DNA of 64,000 nucleotides from NCBI RefSeq assembly GCF_051900415.1, contig NZ_JBHZGL010000001.1, forward strand, positions 496,001 to 560,000. Reading direction: 5' to 3'. Below are positions 33,520 to 41,221 of this stretch, piece after piece. A program made the translations under genes and the position numbers. The DNA comes from Frateuria_A sp051900415 (GTDB taxonomy: Bacteria > Pseudomonadota > Gammaproteobacteria > Xanthomonadales > Rhodanobacteraceae). The notes under the pieces are model-generated. The model saw nothing but the letters and a program-made list of their open reading frames with translations, made no database searches and was not told the DNA's origin. Positions within the stretch are counted from its first letter, which is position 1. Each line of letters opens with the position of its first letter.

Positions 33520-33954
33520 GTGTTCAACAGCATCCTCGTGGTCTGCGTCGGCAACGTTTGCCGCAGCCCGGTGGCGGAATTCCTGTTCCGCCGCGAACTG
33601 GGCGAGCGCGACATCCACGTCAGCAGCGCCGGCCTGGGCGCGCTGGTGGGACGGCCGATCGACCAGAACGCCGCCGAACTGCTCAAGGACGAGGGCATCG
33701 ATGCCAGCGAACACCGCGCGCGCCAGCTCGAGCCTTCGATGCTGCGCGAGGCAGACCTGGTCCTGGCGATGGAGCGCCGGCACCTCAATTCCGTGGTGAA
33801 GCTCGCGCCGGAGGCGAGCGGCAAGGTTTTTCTCTTCGACAAATGGCACGCGGGCAGCGACGTGCCGGATCCGTTTCGACGTTCGCGCAGTGTCTTCGAG
33901 CAAGTACACGCCTCAATCGAACGTGGCGTCGGCAGTTGGCTGCGCTACCTGTGA
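33520..33954 (+). CDS. wzb: Wzb-like low-molecular-weight protein tyrosine phosphatase
   Basis: A 144-residue phosphatase that dephosphorylates the Wzc autokinase and so sets polysaccharide length and export. The P-loop is C9-VGNVC-R15-S, and the catalytic Asp lies in DVPDPF near residue 114. The GTG start at 33520 makes the protein begin MFNSILVVCVGNVCRSP, matching E. coli Wzb almost residue for residue; GGGAG lies 10 bases upstream. A GTG at 33511 would leave the ribosome site only one base away. wzc follows after 24 bases. Confidence 0.95.
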   Translation: MFNSILVVCVGNVCRSPVAEFLFRRELGERDIHVSSAGLGALVGRPIDQNAAELLKDEGIDASEHRARQLEPSMLREADLVLAMERRHLNSVVKLAPEASGKVFLFDKWHAGSDVPDPFRRSRSVFEQVHASIERGVGSWLRYL

Positions 33955-33978
33955 ACCCCTCAGCCTAGGAATCGGGCT

Positions 33979-36195
33979 ATGACCACCAAACAGACCTTCC
34001 CGTCCTCACCGCGTCGCGATGACGACATCGACCTGCATGCACTGCTTGGCACGCTGCTCGACCACAAGTGGTTGATCATCGGCGTCACCGCAGTGTTCTT
34101 CGTGATCAGCGTGGTGTACGCCACCTTGACCACGCCGATCTACGAGGCCACCGCCACCGTACAGGTGGAGCAGAAAGTCCCCAGCCTGCCGGGCCTGGAC
34201 GACCTGTCGCAGACGCTGGGCGCCAGCTCTTCGCAGGCCACCACCGAGATCGCGTTGATCACCTCCCGCACGGTGATCGGGCAGGCGGTGAACAATCTCA
34301 AGCTGGACATCACCGCCAGGCCGGAACGCTTCCCGCTGATCGGCGACTACATGGCGCGCAGTTACAACCCGCAGATGCCGGGCGACGTGGCGCCACCGTT
34401 CATGGGCATGGACAGCTACGACTGGGGCGGCGCGGAACTGGATATCTTCCAGCTCGACGTTCCCTCGGCGTTGCTGGACAAGCCGCTGCGCCTGGTCGCC
34501 GGCGAGCACGGCACCTACACCCTGACCGACGCGGGCGACAACGTGTTGCTGACCGGTCGTGTGGGCGAGTCGGCCACCGGCAATGGCATCACCATGCAGG
34601 TGCAGGCGCTGCACGCCAACCCGGGCACCGTGTTCGACGTGGCGCGCCATTCCCACCTGGGCACGATCACCGGCCTGCAGGGCGCGATCAATGCGACCGA
34701 GCAGGGCAAGGATTCGGGCATCATCGTGCTCACCTACGACAACGCCGATCCGGTGCTGGCCACCCAGCTACTGGACCAGATCAGCGCGCTGTACGTGCAG
34801 CAGAACGTGGAGCGCAACTCCGCCGAAGCGGCCAACAGCCTGAAGTTCGTCAAGGAGCAGTTGCCCAAGGTCAAGATGGATCTTGAAAAGGCCACGGCCG
34901 CCTTGAACGCGTTCCAGATGCGTGCGCATTCGGTCGACATCAGCCTGCAGACCAAGGGCCTGCTCGACCAGACGGTCGCCCTCGACACGCAGATCGAAAA
35001 CCTGCGCATGCAGATGGCCGACGTCGAGCGCAAGTTCACCTCCAACCACCCGACCTACCAGGCACTGGCCGCGCAGATCGGCCAGTTGCAGGGCAAGAAG
35101 AATGCGCTGGAGAAACAGGTCGGGCACCTGCCCGACACGCAGCAGGAGCTGTTGCGCCTGACCCGCGACGTGCAGGTCAGCAACGAGACCTACACCAACC
35201 TGCTCAACCAGGCCCAGCAGCTCGACATCGCGCGCGCCGGCACCGTCGGCAACGTGCGCGTGGTCGACCGCGCCGCGACCAATACCAACCGTCCGGTGTG
35301 GCCGCCGAAGACCATCCTGGTGCTCGCCGGTACCGCGCTGGGCGGCCTGCTCGCGCTCGCCTTCATCTTCATCCGCCAGCTGCTCAACCGTGGTGTGGAA
35401 GACCTGGCCGCCATCGAGCACGTTGGCCTGCCGGTGTACGCCTGCGTGCCGCTGTCGGCGGCCGAGCGCGAGATCACCGATCGCAATGGCCGCGTGCGAC
35501 GAGGCGCGTACGCCCAGCACCTGCTGGCGCAAAGTGCCCCGGACGACCTCGCGGTCGAGGCGCTGCGCAGCCTGCGCACCAGCCTGCACTTCGCCCGCCT
35601 GGAAGCGAAGAACAACCTGCTGATGATCTCCAGCCCGGGCCCGGGCGCCGGCAAGACCTTCGTAGGCTCCAACCTGGCGGCGGTGATCGCGCAGGCCGGC
35701 CAGCGCGTGCTGCTGATCGACGCGGACATGCGCAAGGGCGCGCTGCACACCGTAGTCGGCGGTCGTCCGGAGCAGGGCCTGTCGGAACTGATCTCCGGCC
35801 AGATCGGCCTGTCCGAGGCCGTGCGCACGGTGGAGGGGGCGAACAACCTCTACTTCATCGCCCGCGGCAAGGTCCCGCCGAATCCCTCCGAGCTGCTGAT
35901 GCATTCGCACTTCACCGCGCTGCTGGAGAAGCTCAAGCCGCGCTTCGACCTGATCATCATCGATACCCCGCCGATCCTGGCGGTGACCGATGCCGCGGTG
36001 ATCGGCCACCACGTGGGCACCAGCCTGATGGTCGTGCGCTTCGGCGTGAACCAGGCGCGCGAGATCGCGCTGGCCAAGCAGCGCTTCGAGCAGAACGGCG
36101 TGCCGGTCAAGGGCGCGATCTTCAACGCGGTCGAGAAGCGCAGCGCGGGCTACTACGCCTACGCGTACTACGAGTACGCCGGCGCCAAGGCCTGA
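33979..36195 (+). CDS. wzc: Wzc-like polysaccharide co-polymerase / bacterial tyrosine kinase
   Basis: A 738-residue inner-membrane autokinase that controls chain length. An N-terminal Wzz domain with TM1 (residues ~32-52), a long periplasmic coiled coil (~270-420) and TM2 (~448-468) precede the cytoplasmic BY-kinase domain. Walker A is SSPGPGAGKTF (~551-561), Walker A' is VLLIDADMRKG, and Walker B is DLIIIDTPP (~656). The tail has the tyrosine cluster AGYYAYAYYEYAGAKA that is autophosphorylated. Its phosphatase is encoded just upstream and its outer-membrane partner Wza lies divergently. Confidence 0.95.
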   Translation: MTTKQTFPSSPRRDDDIDLHALLGTLLDHKWLIIGVTAVFFVISVVYATLTTPIYEATATVQVEQKVPSLPGLDDLSQTLGASSSQATTEIALITSRTVIGQAVNNLKLDITARPERFPLIGDYMARSYNPQMPGDVAPPFMGMDSYDWGGAELDIFQLDVPSALLDKPLRLVAGEHGTYTLTDAGDNVLLTGRVGESATGNGITMQVQALHANPGTVFDVARHSHLGTITGLQGAINATEQGKDSGIIVLTYDNADPVLATQLLDQISALYVQQNVERNSAEAANSLKFVKEQLPKVKMDLEKATAALNAFQMRAHSVDISLQTKGLLDQTVALDTQIENLRMQMADVERKFTSNHPTYQALAAQIGQLQGKKNALEKQVGHLPDTQQELLRLTRDVQVSNETYTNLLNQAQQLDIARAGTVGNVRVVDRAATNTNRPVWPPKTILVLAGTALGGLLALAFIFIRQLLNRGVEDLAAIEHVGLPVYACVPLSAAEREITDRNGRVRRGAYAQHLLAQSAPDDLAVEALRSLRTSLHFARLEAKNNLLMISSPGPGAGKTFVGSNLAAVIAQAGQRVLLIDADMRKGALHTVVGGRPEQGLSELISGQIGLSEAVRTVEGANNLYFIARGKVPPNPSELLMHSHFTALLEKLKPRFDLIIIDTPPILAVTDAAVIGHHVGTSLMVVRFGVNQAREIALAKQRFEQNGVPVKGAIFNAVEKRSAGYYAYAYYEYAGAKA

Positions 36196-36229
36196 TACCG
36201 CTTCCCTCCTCGAATCAGAAGGATTTCGC

Positions 36230-37582
36230 ATGACACTGAAAGTCACCCTGTTCGGCACCGGCTACGTGGGCCTGGTCACCGGCACCTGCCTGGCGGAGAT
36301 GGGCAACCGCGTGCTTTGCGTGGACGTGGACGCGGCCAAGGTCGCGCGGCTGAAGAACGGCGAAGTGCCGATCTACGAGCCGGGCCTCTCGCCGATGGTC
36401 AAGCGCAACCACGAGAGCGGCCGGCTGGATTTCACCACCGAGGCTGAGCCTGCGGTGCACCACGGCGACGTGATCTTCATCGCCGTGGGCACGCCGCCGG
36501 ACGAGGACGGCAGCGCCGACCTGCGCTATGTGCTGGAAGTGGCGCGCAGCATCGGCCAGCACCTAGACCGTTACGCGGTGGTGGTCAACAAGTCGACCGT
36601 GCCGGTGGGCACGGCCGACAAGGTGCGCGCGACCATCGCCCAGGCGCTGGCCGAGCGTGGCGCGGTGATTCCGTTCGACGTGGTCTCCAACCCCGAGTTC
36701 CTGAAGGAAGGCGACGCGGTCGAGGACTGCCTGCGTCCGGACCGCATCGTGATCGGCAGCTCCAGTGAGCGCGCCACGGCGGTGTTGCGCAAGCTCTACG
36801 CCCCGTTCAACCGCAACCACGACCGCACGGTGGTGATGGACGAGCGCTCGGCCGAACTGACCAAGTACGCGGCCAACGCGATGCTGGCGACCAAGATCAG
36901 CTTCATGAACGAGGTCGCCAACATCGCCGAGCGGGTCGGGGCCGACGTGGAGCAGGTGCGCCGCGGCATCGGTTCGGATCCGCGCATCGGCTACCACTTC
37001 ATCTACCCCGGCTGCGGCTACGGCGGCTCGTGCTTCCCCAAGGACGTGCAGGCGCTGGAGCGGATCGCGCGCGCGGTGGATTTCGAGGCGAAGCTGCTCG
37101 GTGCGGTGGAGGCGGTCAACCACGCCCAGAAGGGCAAGCTGTTCGAGCTGATCGAGCGGCACTACGGCGGTGCGCTCAAGGGCAAGACCGTCGCGCTGTG
37201 GGGCCTGGCGTTCAAGCCCAACACCGACGACATGCGCGAGGCGTCCAGCCGGCGGTTGATGGAACAACTGTGGGCCGCCGGCGCGAAGGTGCGCGCGTTC
37301 GACCCGGAGGCGCGCGAGGAAACCACGCGCATCTACGGCGAGCGGGCGGACCTGGCGCTGTGCGAGGACGCGTACGAGGCGCTGGAGGGTGCCGACGTGC
37401 TGGCGATCGTGACCGAGTGGAAGGCGTTCCGTGCGCCGGACTTCGCGCGCATCCGCGACGAGCTCAAGGACCCGGCCATCTTCGACGGGCGCAACCTTTA
37501 CGACCCGGCGCAGGTGGAAGACATGGGGCTGGCCTATTACGGCATCGGGCGCGGGCGTTCGCTGAGGCCGGCGAATGTCTGA
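36230..37582 (+). CDS. ugd: UDP-glucose 6-dehydrogenase
   Basis: A 450-residue NAD-dependent enzyme that oxidises UDP-glucose twice to UDP-glucuronate, a precursor of acidic polysaccharides. The Rossmann start is VTLFGTGYVGLVTG, the catalytic Cys268 lies in GGSCFPKD, and the C-terminal UDP-binding domain contains ALWGLAFKPNTDDMREA. Length is normal. Located 34 bases after wzc, it provides substrate for the polysaccharide whose export is handled by the neighbouring genes. It overlaps slyX by 8 bases. Confidence 0.96.
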   Translation: MTLKVTLFGTGYVGLVTGTCLAEMGNRVLCVDVDAAKVARLKNGEVPIYEPGLSPMVKRNHESGRLDFTTEAEPAVHHGDVIFIAVGTPPDEDGSADLRYVLEVARSIGQHLDRYAVVVNKSTVPVGTADKVRATIAQALAERGAVIPFDVVSNPEFLKEGDAVEDCLRPDRIVIGSSSERATAVLRKLYAPFNRNHDRTVVMDERSAELTKYAANAMLATKISFMNEVANIAERVGADVEQVRRGIGSDPRIGYHFIYPGCGYGGSCFPKDVQALERIARAVDFEAKLLGAVEAVNHAQKGKLFELIERHYGGALKGKTVALWGLAFKPNTDDMREASSRRLMEQLWAAGAKVRAFDPEAREETTRIYGERADLALCEDAYEALEGADVLAIVTEWKAFRAPDFARIRDELKDPAIFDGRNLYDPAQVEDMGLAYYGIGRGRSLRPANV

Positions 37583-37787
37583 CATCGAGCGCCGCCTGGA
37601 GGAGCTCGAGGTGCGCCTCACCTTCCTCGACGATACGGTGGCTGCGCTCGCGGGCGCCGATGCCGAACAGGCCATGCGGCTGGTGGCGCTGGAACGCGTG
37701 CTGCATGACCTGCGTGCCGAGCTCGCCTCGCTGCGCACGGCGCAGGGCAGCGATCCGCACAGCGAACCGCCGCCGCCTCATTATTGA
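37575..37787 (+). CDS. slyX: SlyX family protein
   Basis: A 70-residue coiled-coil protein of the SlyX family. Heptads run across residues ~1-55 (IERRLEELEVRLTFLDDTVAAL), and the tail ends in the typical PPPPHY motif. The ATG lies inside the end of ugd (8-base overlap), implying coupled translation. No biochemical function is established for SlyX. Its linkage to ugd is probably a positional accident or lineage habit. Confidence 0.88.
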   Translation: MSDIERRLEELEVRLTFLDDTVAALAGADAEQAMRLVALERVLHDLRAELASLRTAQGSDPHSEPPPPHY

Positions 37788-37844
37788 CAAGTACCGGATG
37801 CGCGAAGCGCCTCCGGAAGACCAACGCAAAACTGGAGCCGGATC

Positions 37845-38405
37845 ATGGCCGACTCTCTCCGTGATCAGCTGCTGAAAAGCGGCATCGTCAAGCAGGTGCG
37901 CGAGGAACAGCGCGCGAAGTCGCCGTCCCAGCCACCCCGGGGCGGACGTCCGCCGCAGGGCAAGGGCCGGCCGCATGCACCGCCGCCGCGTCGCGACAAC
38001 GGTGAAATGGACCTGGCCAAGGCCTACGCCATTCGCGCACAGACCGAGGCCACCGAGCGCAAGCGTGCCGAGCAGGAAGCCGCCGAACAGGCGCGCCTCA
38101 GGCGCGAACGCAAGGCGAAGATCCAGAAGTTGCTGGAGGGCCAGGTGCTGAACAAGGCCGAGGTCGACCAGGTGCGCCACTTCGAGTACGGCGGCAAGAT
38201 CCGGCGCGTGCACGTGGATGCCGAGCAACTCACGGCGCTCAACGAGGGGCGATTGGGCATCGTCCAGCAGAACGGTCGCTACCTGGTGGTCAGCCAGGCG
38301 ATCGCCGAGCAGGTTCGCAGCATTGACGCCCACCTGCTGGCGCTGCTGGTCGACCCGCAGGCGCCGGCCGACGACGACGGCGTGCCCGACGACCTGATGT
38401 GGTAA
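37845..38405 (+). CDS. DUF2058 (YaiL-like) protein
   Basis: A 186-residue protein of the DUF2058/YaiL family. The N-terminus MADSLRDQLLKSGIVKQVREEQRAK is diagnostic. A charged Pro/Gly-rich linker (~residues 25-55), a basic coiled coil (~55-105) and a C-terminal globular part (YGGKIRRVHVDAEQ...GRYLVVSQAIAEQV) follow. It is cytosolic and rich in Lys/Arg. The E. coli homologue is described as nucleoprotein- or polysome-associated; its role is not settled. It converges with the fadJ-like gene, with two hairpins in between. Confidence 0.9.
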   Translation: MADSLRDQLLKSGIVKQVREEQRAKSPSQPPRGGRPPQGKGRPHAPPPRRDNGEMDLAKAYAIRAQTEATERKRAEQEAAEQARLRRERKAKIQKLLEGQVLNKAEVDQVRHFEYGGKIRRVHVDAEQLTALNEGRLGIVQQNGRYLVVSQAIAEQVRSIDAHLLALLVDPQAPADDDGVPDDLMW

Positions 38406-38424
38406 CCACCCGCGATGCCCTTGC

Positions 38425-38446
38425 AGGAGCCCGCATGCGGGCTCCT
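38425..38446. repeat. REP-family half element: 22-bp uninterrupted palindrome
   Basis: AGGAGCCCGCA is followed directly by its reverse complement. It appears to be a shortened member of the TGTAGGAGC family, located between two convergent genes. Confidence 0.8.
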
Positions 38447-38491
38447 ACGGGGATATCGCCGGTGCGCGGGCATCAGCGAGGTCTGTAACAG

Positions 38492-38510
38492 CCGCGCCCA
38501 CAGGGCGCGG
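38492..38510 (-). terminator. Hairpin between convergent DUF2058 and fadJ-like genes
   Basis: A perfect 8-bp stem CCGCGCCC/GGGCGCGG with a 3-base loop lies 5 bases after the fadJ-like stop. No T-run follows on either strand, so termination is only probable. Confidence 0.4.
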
Positions 38511-38514
38511 GGTG

Positions 38515-40560
38515 TCAGGCGAGGGCGGGCAAGTCCCACCCCTGTTTGGGCAGGAACCGCTCGCCATGGCGTTGCGCCAGCTGCTCCAGGCGCGCGCGCA
38601 CGGTCGATACGCCCTCGCTGCGGATGTACTGGATCGGGCCGCCGCGGAACGGCGCGAAGCCGGTGCCGAAGATCACGCCCGCGTCGAGCAGGTCGGCATC
38701 GTCCACCACGCCGTCGGCCAGGCAGGCGACCGCCTCGTTGACCATCGGCAGGATCATGCGGTCCTGCAGGTCTGGCGCAGGCGTGTAGTCGGGGTCGACC
38801 TCCGGCTTGACCGGCTTGCCGTCCTGCCAGACGTACAGGCCCTGGCCATCTTTCTTGCCGCGCTTGCCGGTCTCCAGCTTGTCCTCGATGCCGGGCGGCA
38901 GCTCCAACCCCAGGAACGGAGCCAGTTCCTTGCCGACCGAGGCACACACGTCCAGGCCGACGGTGTCGGCCAGTTCGATCGGTCCCATCGGCATGCCGAA
39001 TTTCTTCGCCTCGCGGTCCAGCACCGGGCCAGGGACGCCCTCGCTGTACAGGCGCAGGGCTTCGAGCAGGTAGGGCATCAGGATGCGGTTGACCAGGAAG
39101 CCGGGGGTACCCTTGACCGCCACCGGCACCTTGCCCAGCGCCTTGCAGAAGGCCAGCGCGCGCTTTTCGATGGCAGGGTCGAGCTGGTCATGGCGCACCA
39201 CTTCCACCAGCGGCATTTGCGCCACGGGGTTGAAGAAGTGCAGCCCGAGGAACCGCTGTGGCGCGACCAGGCCCTGGCGCAGTTCGTCCAGCGGGATGCT
39301 GGAGGTGTTGCTGGCGAGGATTTCCTGCGCCTTGAACTGCGGTTCGATCTTCGCGTAGAGCTCGCGCTTGGCCTCGGCGTTCTCGTAGATCGCCTCGATC
39401 GCGAGGTCGGCCGTGGCCACGCCGGTGCCTTCGACATCGGGGCGCAGGCGGCCCGTGGCGGCCTGGATCTTCTCCGGCGTCTTGAGCTTCTTCTCGTAGA
39501 AGCCGCGGGCGCGGTCCAGCGCGGGCTGGATGAACTTCATCTCGCGGTCCTGAAGGGTGACCTCGTAACCCTTGTAGGCCGCCCAGGCGGCGATGTCGCC
39601 GCCCATCACGCCGGCGCCGACCACGTGTACGCGCCGGATGCCCGGGTCGACTCCGCCGCCGGCGCCCTTCAGGCGTTCCTGCAGCAGGAACACGCGGATC
39701 AGGTTGTGTGCCGTGGGCGTCTTTGCCAGTTTCGCGACCGACCGGGCCTCGAGCTTCAGCCGCTGCTGGATGCTGGCGCCGCCGCTCTGCCAGACGTCGA
39801 TCAGCGCGAACGGTGCCGGATAATGCTCCTTGCGCACCTTGGCCGCGGTCTGCTTGACCACCATCGGCGCCAGGATCTGGCGCACCGGCCACCAGTTGGT
39901 CGCCCATGCCTTGGCGCGTTGCGCGAACGGCCGCGCATGCGGGCGACGCAGCAGGGCACGGGCCTCGGCCAGCAGCTCGGGCGGTGGGGCCACGCGGTCG
40001 ACCACGCCCAGGGCCAGGGCACGCCGCGCCGACAGCGGTCGGCCGGTAAGCATGATCGGCAGCGCCTCGGTAGCGCCGATCAGCCGCGGCAGGCGAGCGG
40101 TGCCGCCCCAGCCGGGATGGATGCCGAGCATGACCTCGGGCAGACCGATCTTCGTCTTCTCGTCGTCGGCGGCGATGCGCTGGCGGCAGGCCAGGACCAG
40201 CTCCGTGCCGCCGCCCATGCAGGCACCGTGCACCGCGGCTACGGTCGGGAAGGGCAGGCGCGCGAGCGACTCGAACACCTGCTGGCCATGGCGGATGTTC
40301 TCCAGCACGGTGTCCTGCTCGGCGTAGCGCACGAATTCCTTGATGTCGGCGCCCACGGCGAAGCCGGAGGCCTTGGCCGAATGGACGATCACGCCGGTCG
40401 GCTTTTCGATCGCCAGGCGTTCGACGATCTGTGCCAGCTCGTCGAGCACCTCGCGGGAAATGGCGTTGACGCTGCTGTCGGCGCGGTCCAGGGTCAGGGT
40501 GACGATGCCGGCATCGTCCACGCTCGTCTTCCAGTGATTGAAGCGCAATCCTTCGAACAT
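38515..40560 (-). CDS. fadJ: FadJ/FadB-like multifunctional beta-oxidation enzyme
   Basis: A 681-residue two-part enzyme. The N-terminal enoyl-CoA hydratase/isomerase domain (residues ~1-190) has NAISREVLDELAQ, the oxyanion loop KASGFAVGADIKEF and GACMGGGTELVLACR with a catalytic Glu. The C-terminal 3-hydroxyacyl-CoA dehydrogenase (~295-680) has the NAD loop GAGVMGGDIAAWAAYKG and HFFNPVAQMPLVEVV with the catalytic His. It converts enoyl-CoA to 3-ketoacyl-CoA in fatty-acid degradation. The partner thiolase (fadI/fadA) is not adjacent. The start at 40560 gives MFEGLRFNHW; a longer start at 40596 is possible. Confidence 0.93.
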   Translation of the reverse strand: MFEGLRFNHWKTSVDDAGIVTLTLDRADSSVNAISREVLDELAQIVERLAIEKPTGVIVHSAKASGFAVGADIKEFVRYAEQDTVLENIRHGQQVFESLARLPFPTVAAVHGACMGGGTELVLACRQRIAADDEKTKIGLPEVMLGIHPGWGGTARLPRLIGATEALPIMLTGRPLSARRALALGVVDRVAPPPELLAEARALLRRPHARPFAQRAKAWATNWWPVRQILAPMVVKQTAAKVRKEHYPAPFALIDVWQSGGASIQQRLKLEARSVAKLAKTPTAHNLIRVFLLQERLKGAGGGVDPGIRRVHVVGAGVMGGDIAAWAAYKGYEVTLQDREMKFIQPALDRARGFYEKKLKTPEKIQAATGRLRPDVEGTGVATADLAIEAIYENAEAKRELYAKIEPQFKAQEILASNTSSIPLDELRQGLVAPQRFLGLHFFNPVAQMPLVEVVRHDQLDPAIEKRALAFCKALGKVPVAVKGTPGFLVNRILMPYLLEALRLYSEGVPGPVLDREAKKFGMPMGPIELADTVGLDVCASVGKELAPFLGLELPPGIEDKLETGKRGKKDGQGLYVWQDGKPVKPEVDPDYTPAPDLQDRMILPMVNEAVACLADGVVDDADLLDAGVIFGTGFAPFRGGPIQYIRSEGVSTVRARLEQLAQRHGERFLPKQGWDLPALA

Positions 40561-40710
40561 GGCGTTGGGAGGTGTGGCCGGGGAGCCCAGAACCATACCG
40601 CTGCGTGCGGATGAATGCGAGTTGAGCCCTGTGAGCCCCGGCCGTCCCATTTTTCGGAACGGTGACCTGGCGCTATTGCGCTTCGCCCGCAAGTCCGTAA
40701 CTTACGCTCG

Positions 40711-41208
40711 ATGAACCCCCTGCTGGCCTCCGCCCCGCCGCCCCCCGGCATCGAGATCTTCGAGCGCATCCTGGCTGCGCCCGCGGGGCTGATCCTGCTC
40801 GAGGGGTGCGACAACCAGGCGCTGATCGAGCAGTTCCGCGCCATCGTGCGTCGGAGCGGGCAGGCGGTATACCTGTGGCAGCCGGACCTGGGCCTGGGCA
40901 ACCTGATCGATGCCCATGCGCGCGTACCGGGCAGCCAGCGCCTGGGCGCCGCGCTGCGTTACATGCAGCAGAGCATGCATTTTGGTGTCTACCTGCTGAT
41001 GGGCCTGGAGCCGCCGCTGTCGGCGATGGACAGCACCCTGCTGCGCCAGCTGGCCAAACTGCCGGCCGGTCAAGTGCGCCGGGTGGTGCTGCTGGATGCC
41101 TCGCCGGCGCTGGTCGATCACCTGGGTGACATCGCCCTGGCGTTGAAGGGCCGGCCGGATGCCCCGCTGCGTCCGCGCCTGCGCGACGGCCGCTGGCTGT
41201 TCGCCTGA
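40711..41208 (+). CDS. Conserved-looking protein of unknown function beside GGDEF-EAL gene
   Basis: A 165-residue soluble protein. The sequence alternates hydrophobic strands and helices (AGLILLEGCDN, GQAVYLWQPDLGLGNL, MHFGVYLLMGLE, VRRVVLLDASPALVDHLGDIALAL), suggesting an alpha/beta fold. No catalytic motif, signal peptide or membrane segment is seen. It precedes the cyclic-di-GMP protein by 13 bases, so both are almost certainly one operon. It may be an accessory or sensor for that protein, but only proximity supports this. Confidence 0.75.
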   Translation: MNPLLASAPPPPGIEIFERILAAPAGLILLEGCDNQALIEQFRAIVRRSGQAVYLWQPDLGLGNLIDAHARVPGSQRLGAALRYMQQSMHFGVYLLMGLEPPLSAMDSTLLRQLAKLPAGQVRRVVLLDASPALVDHLGDIALALKGRPDAPLRPRLRDGRWLFA

Positions 41209-41221
41209 AGCGGAGGAACGC

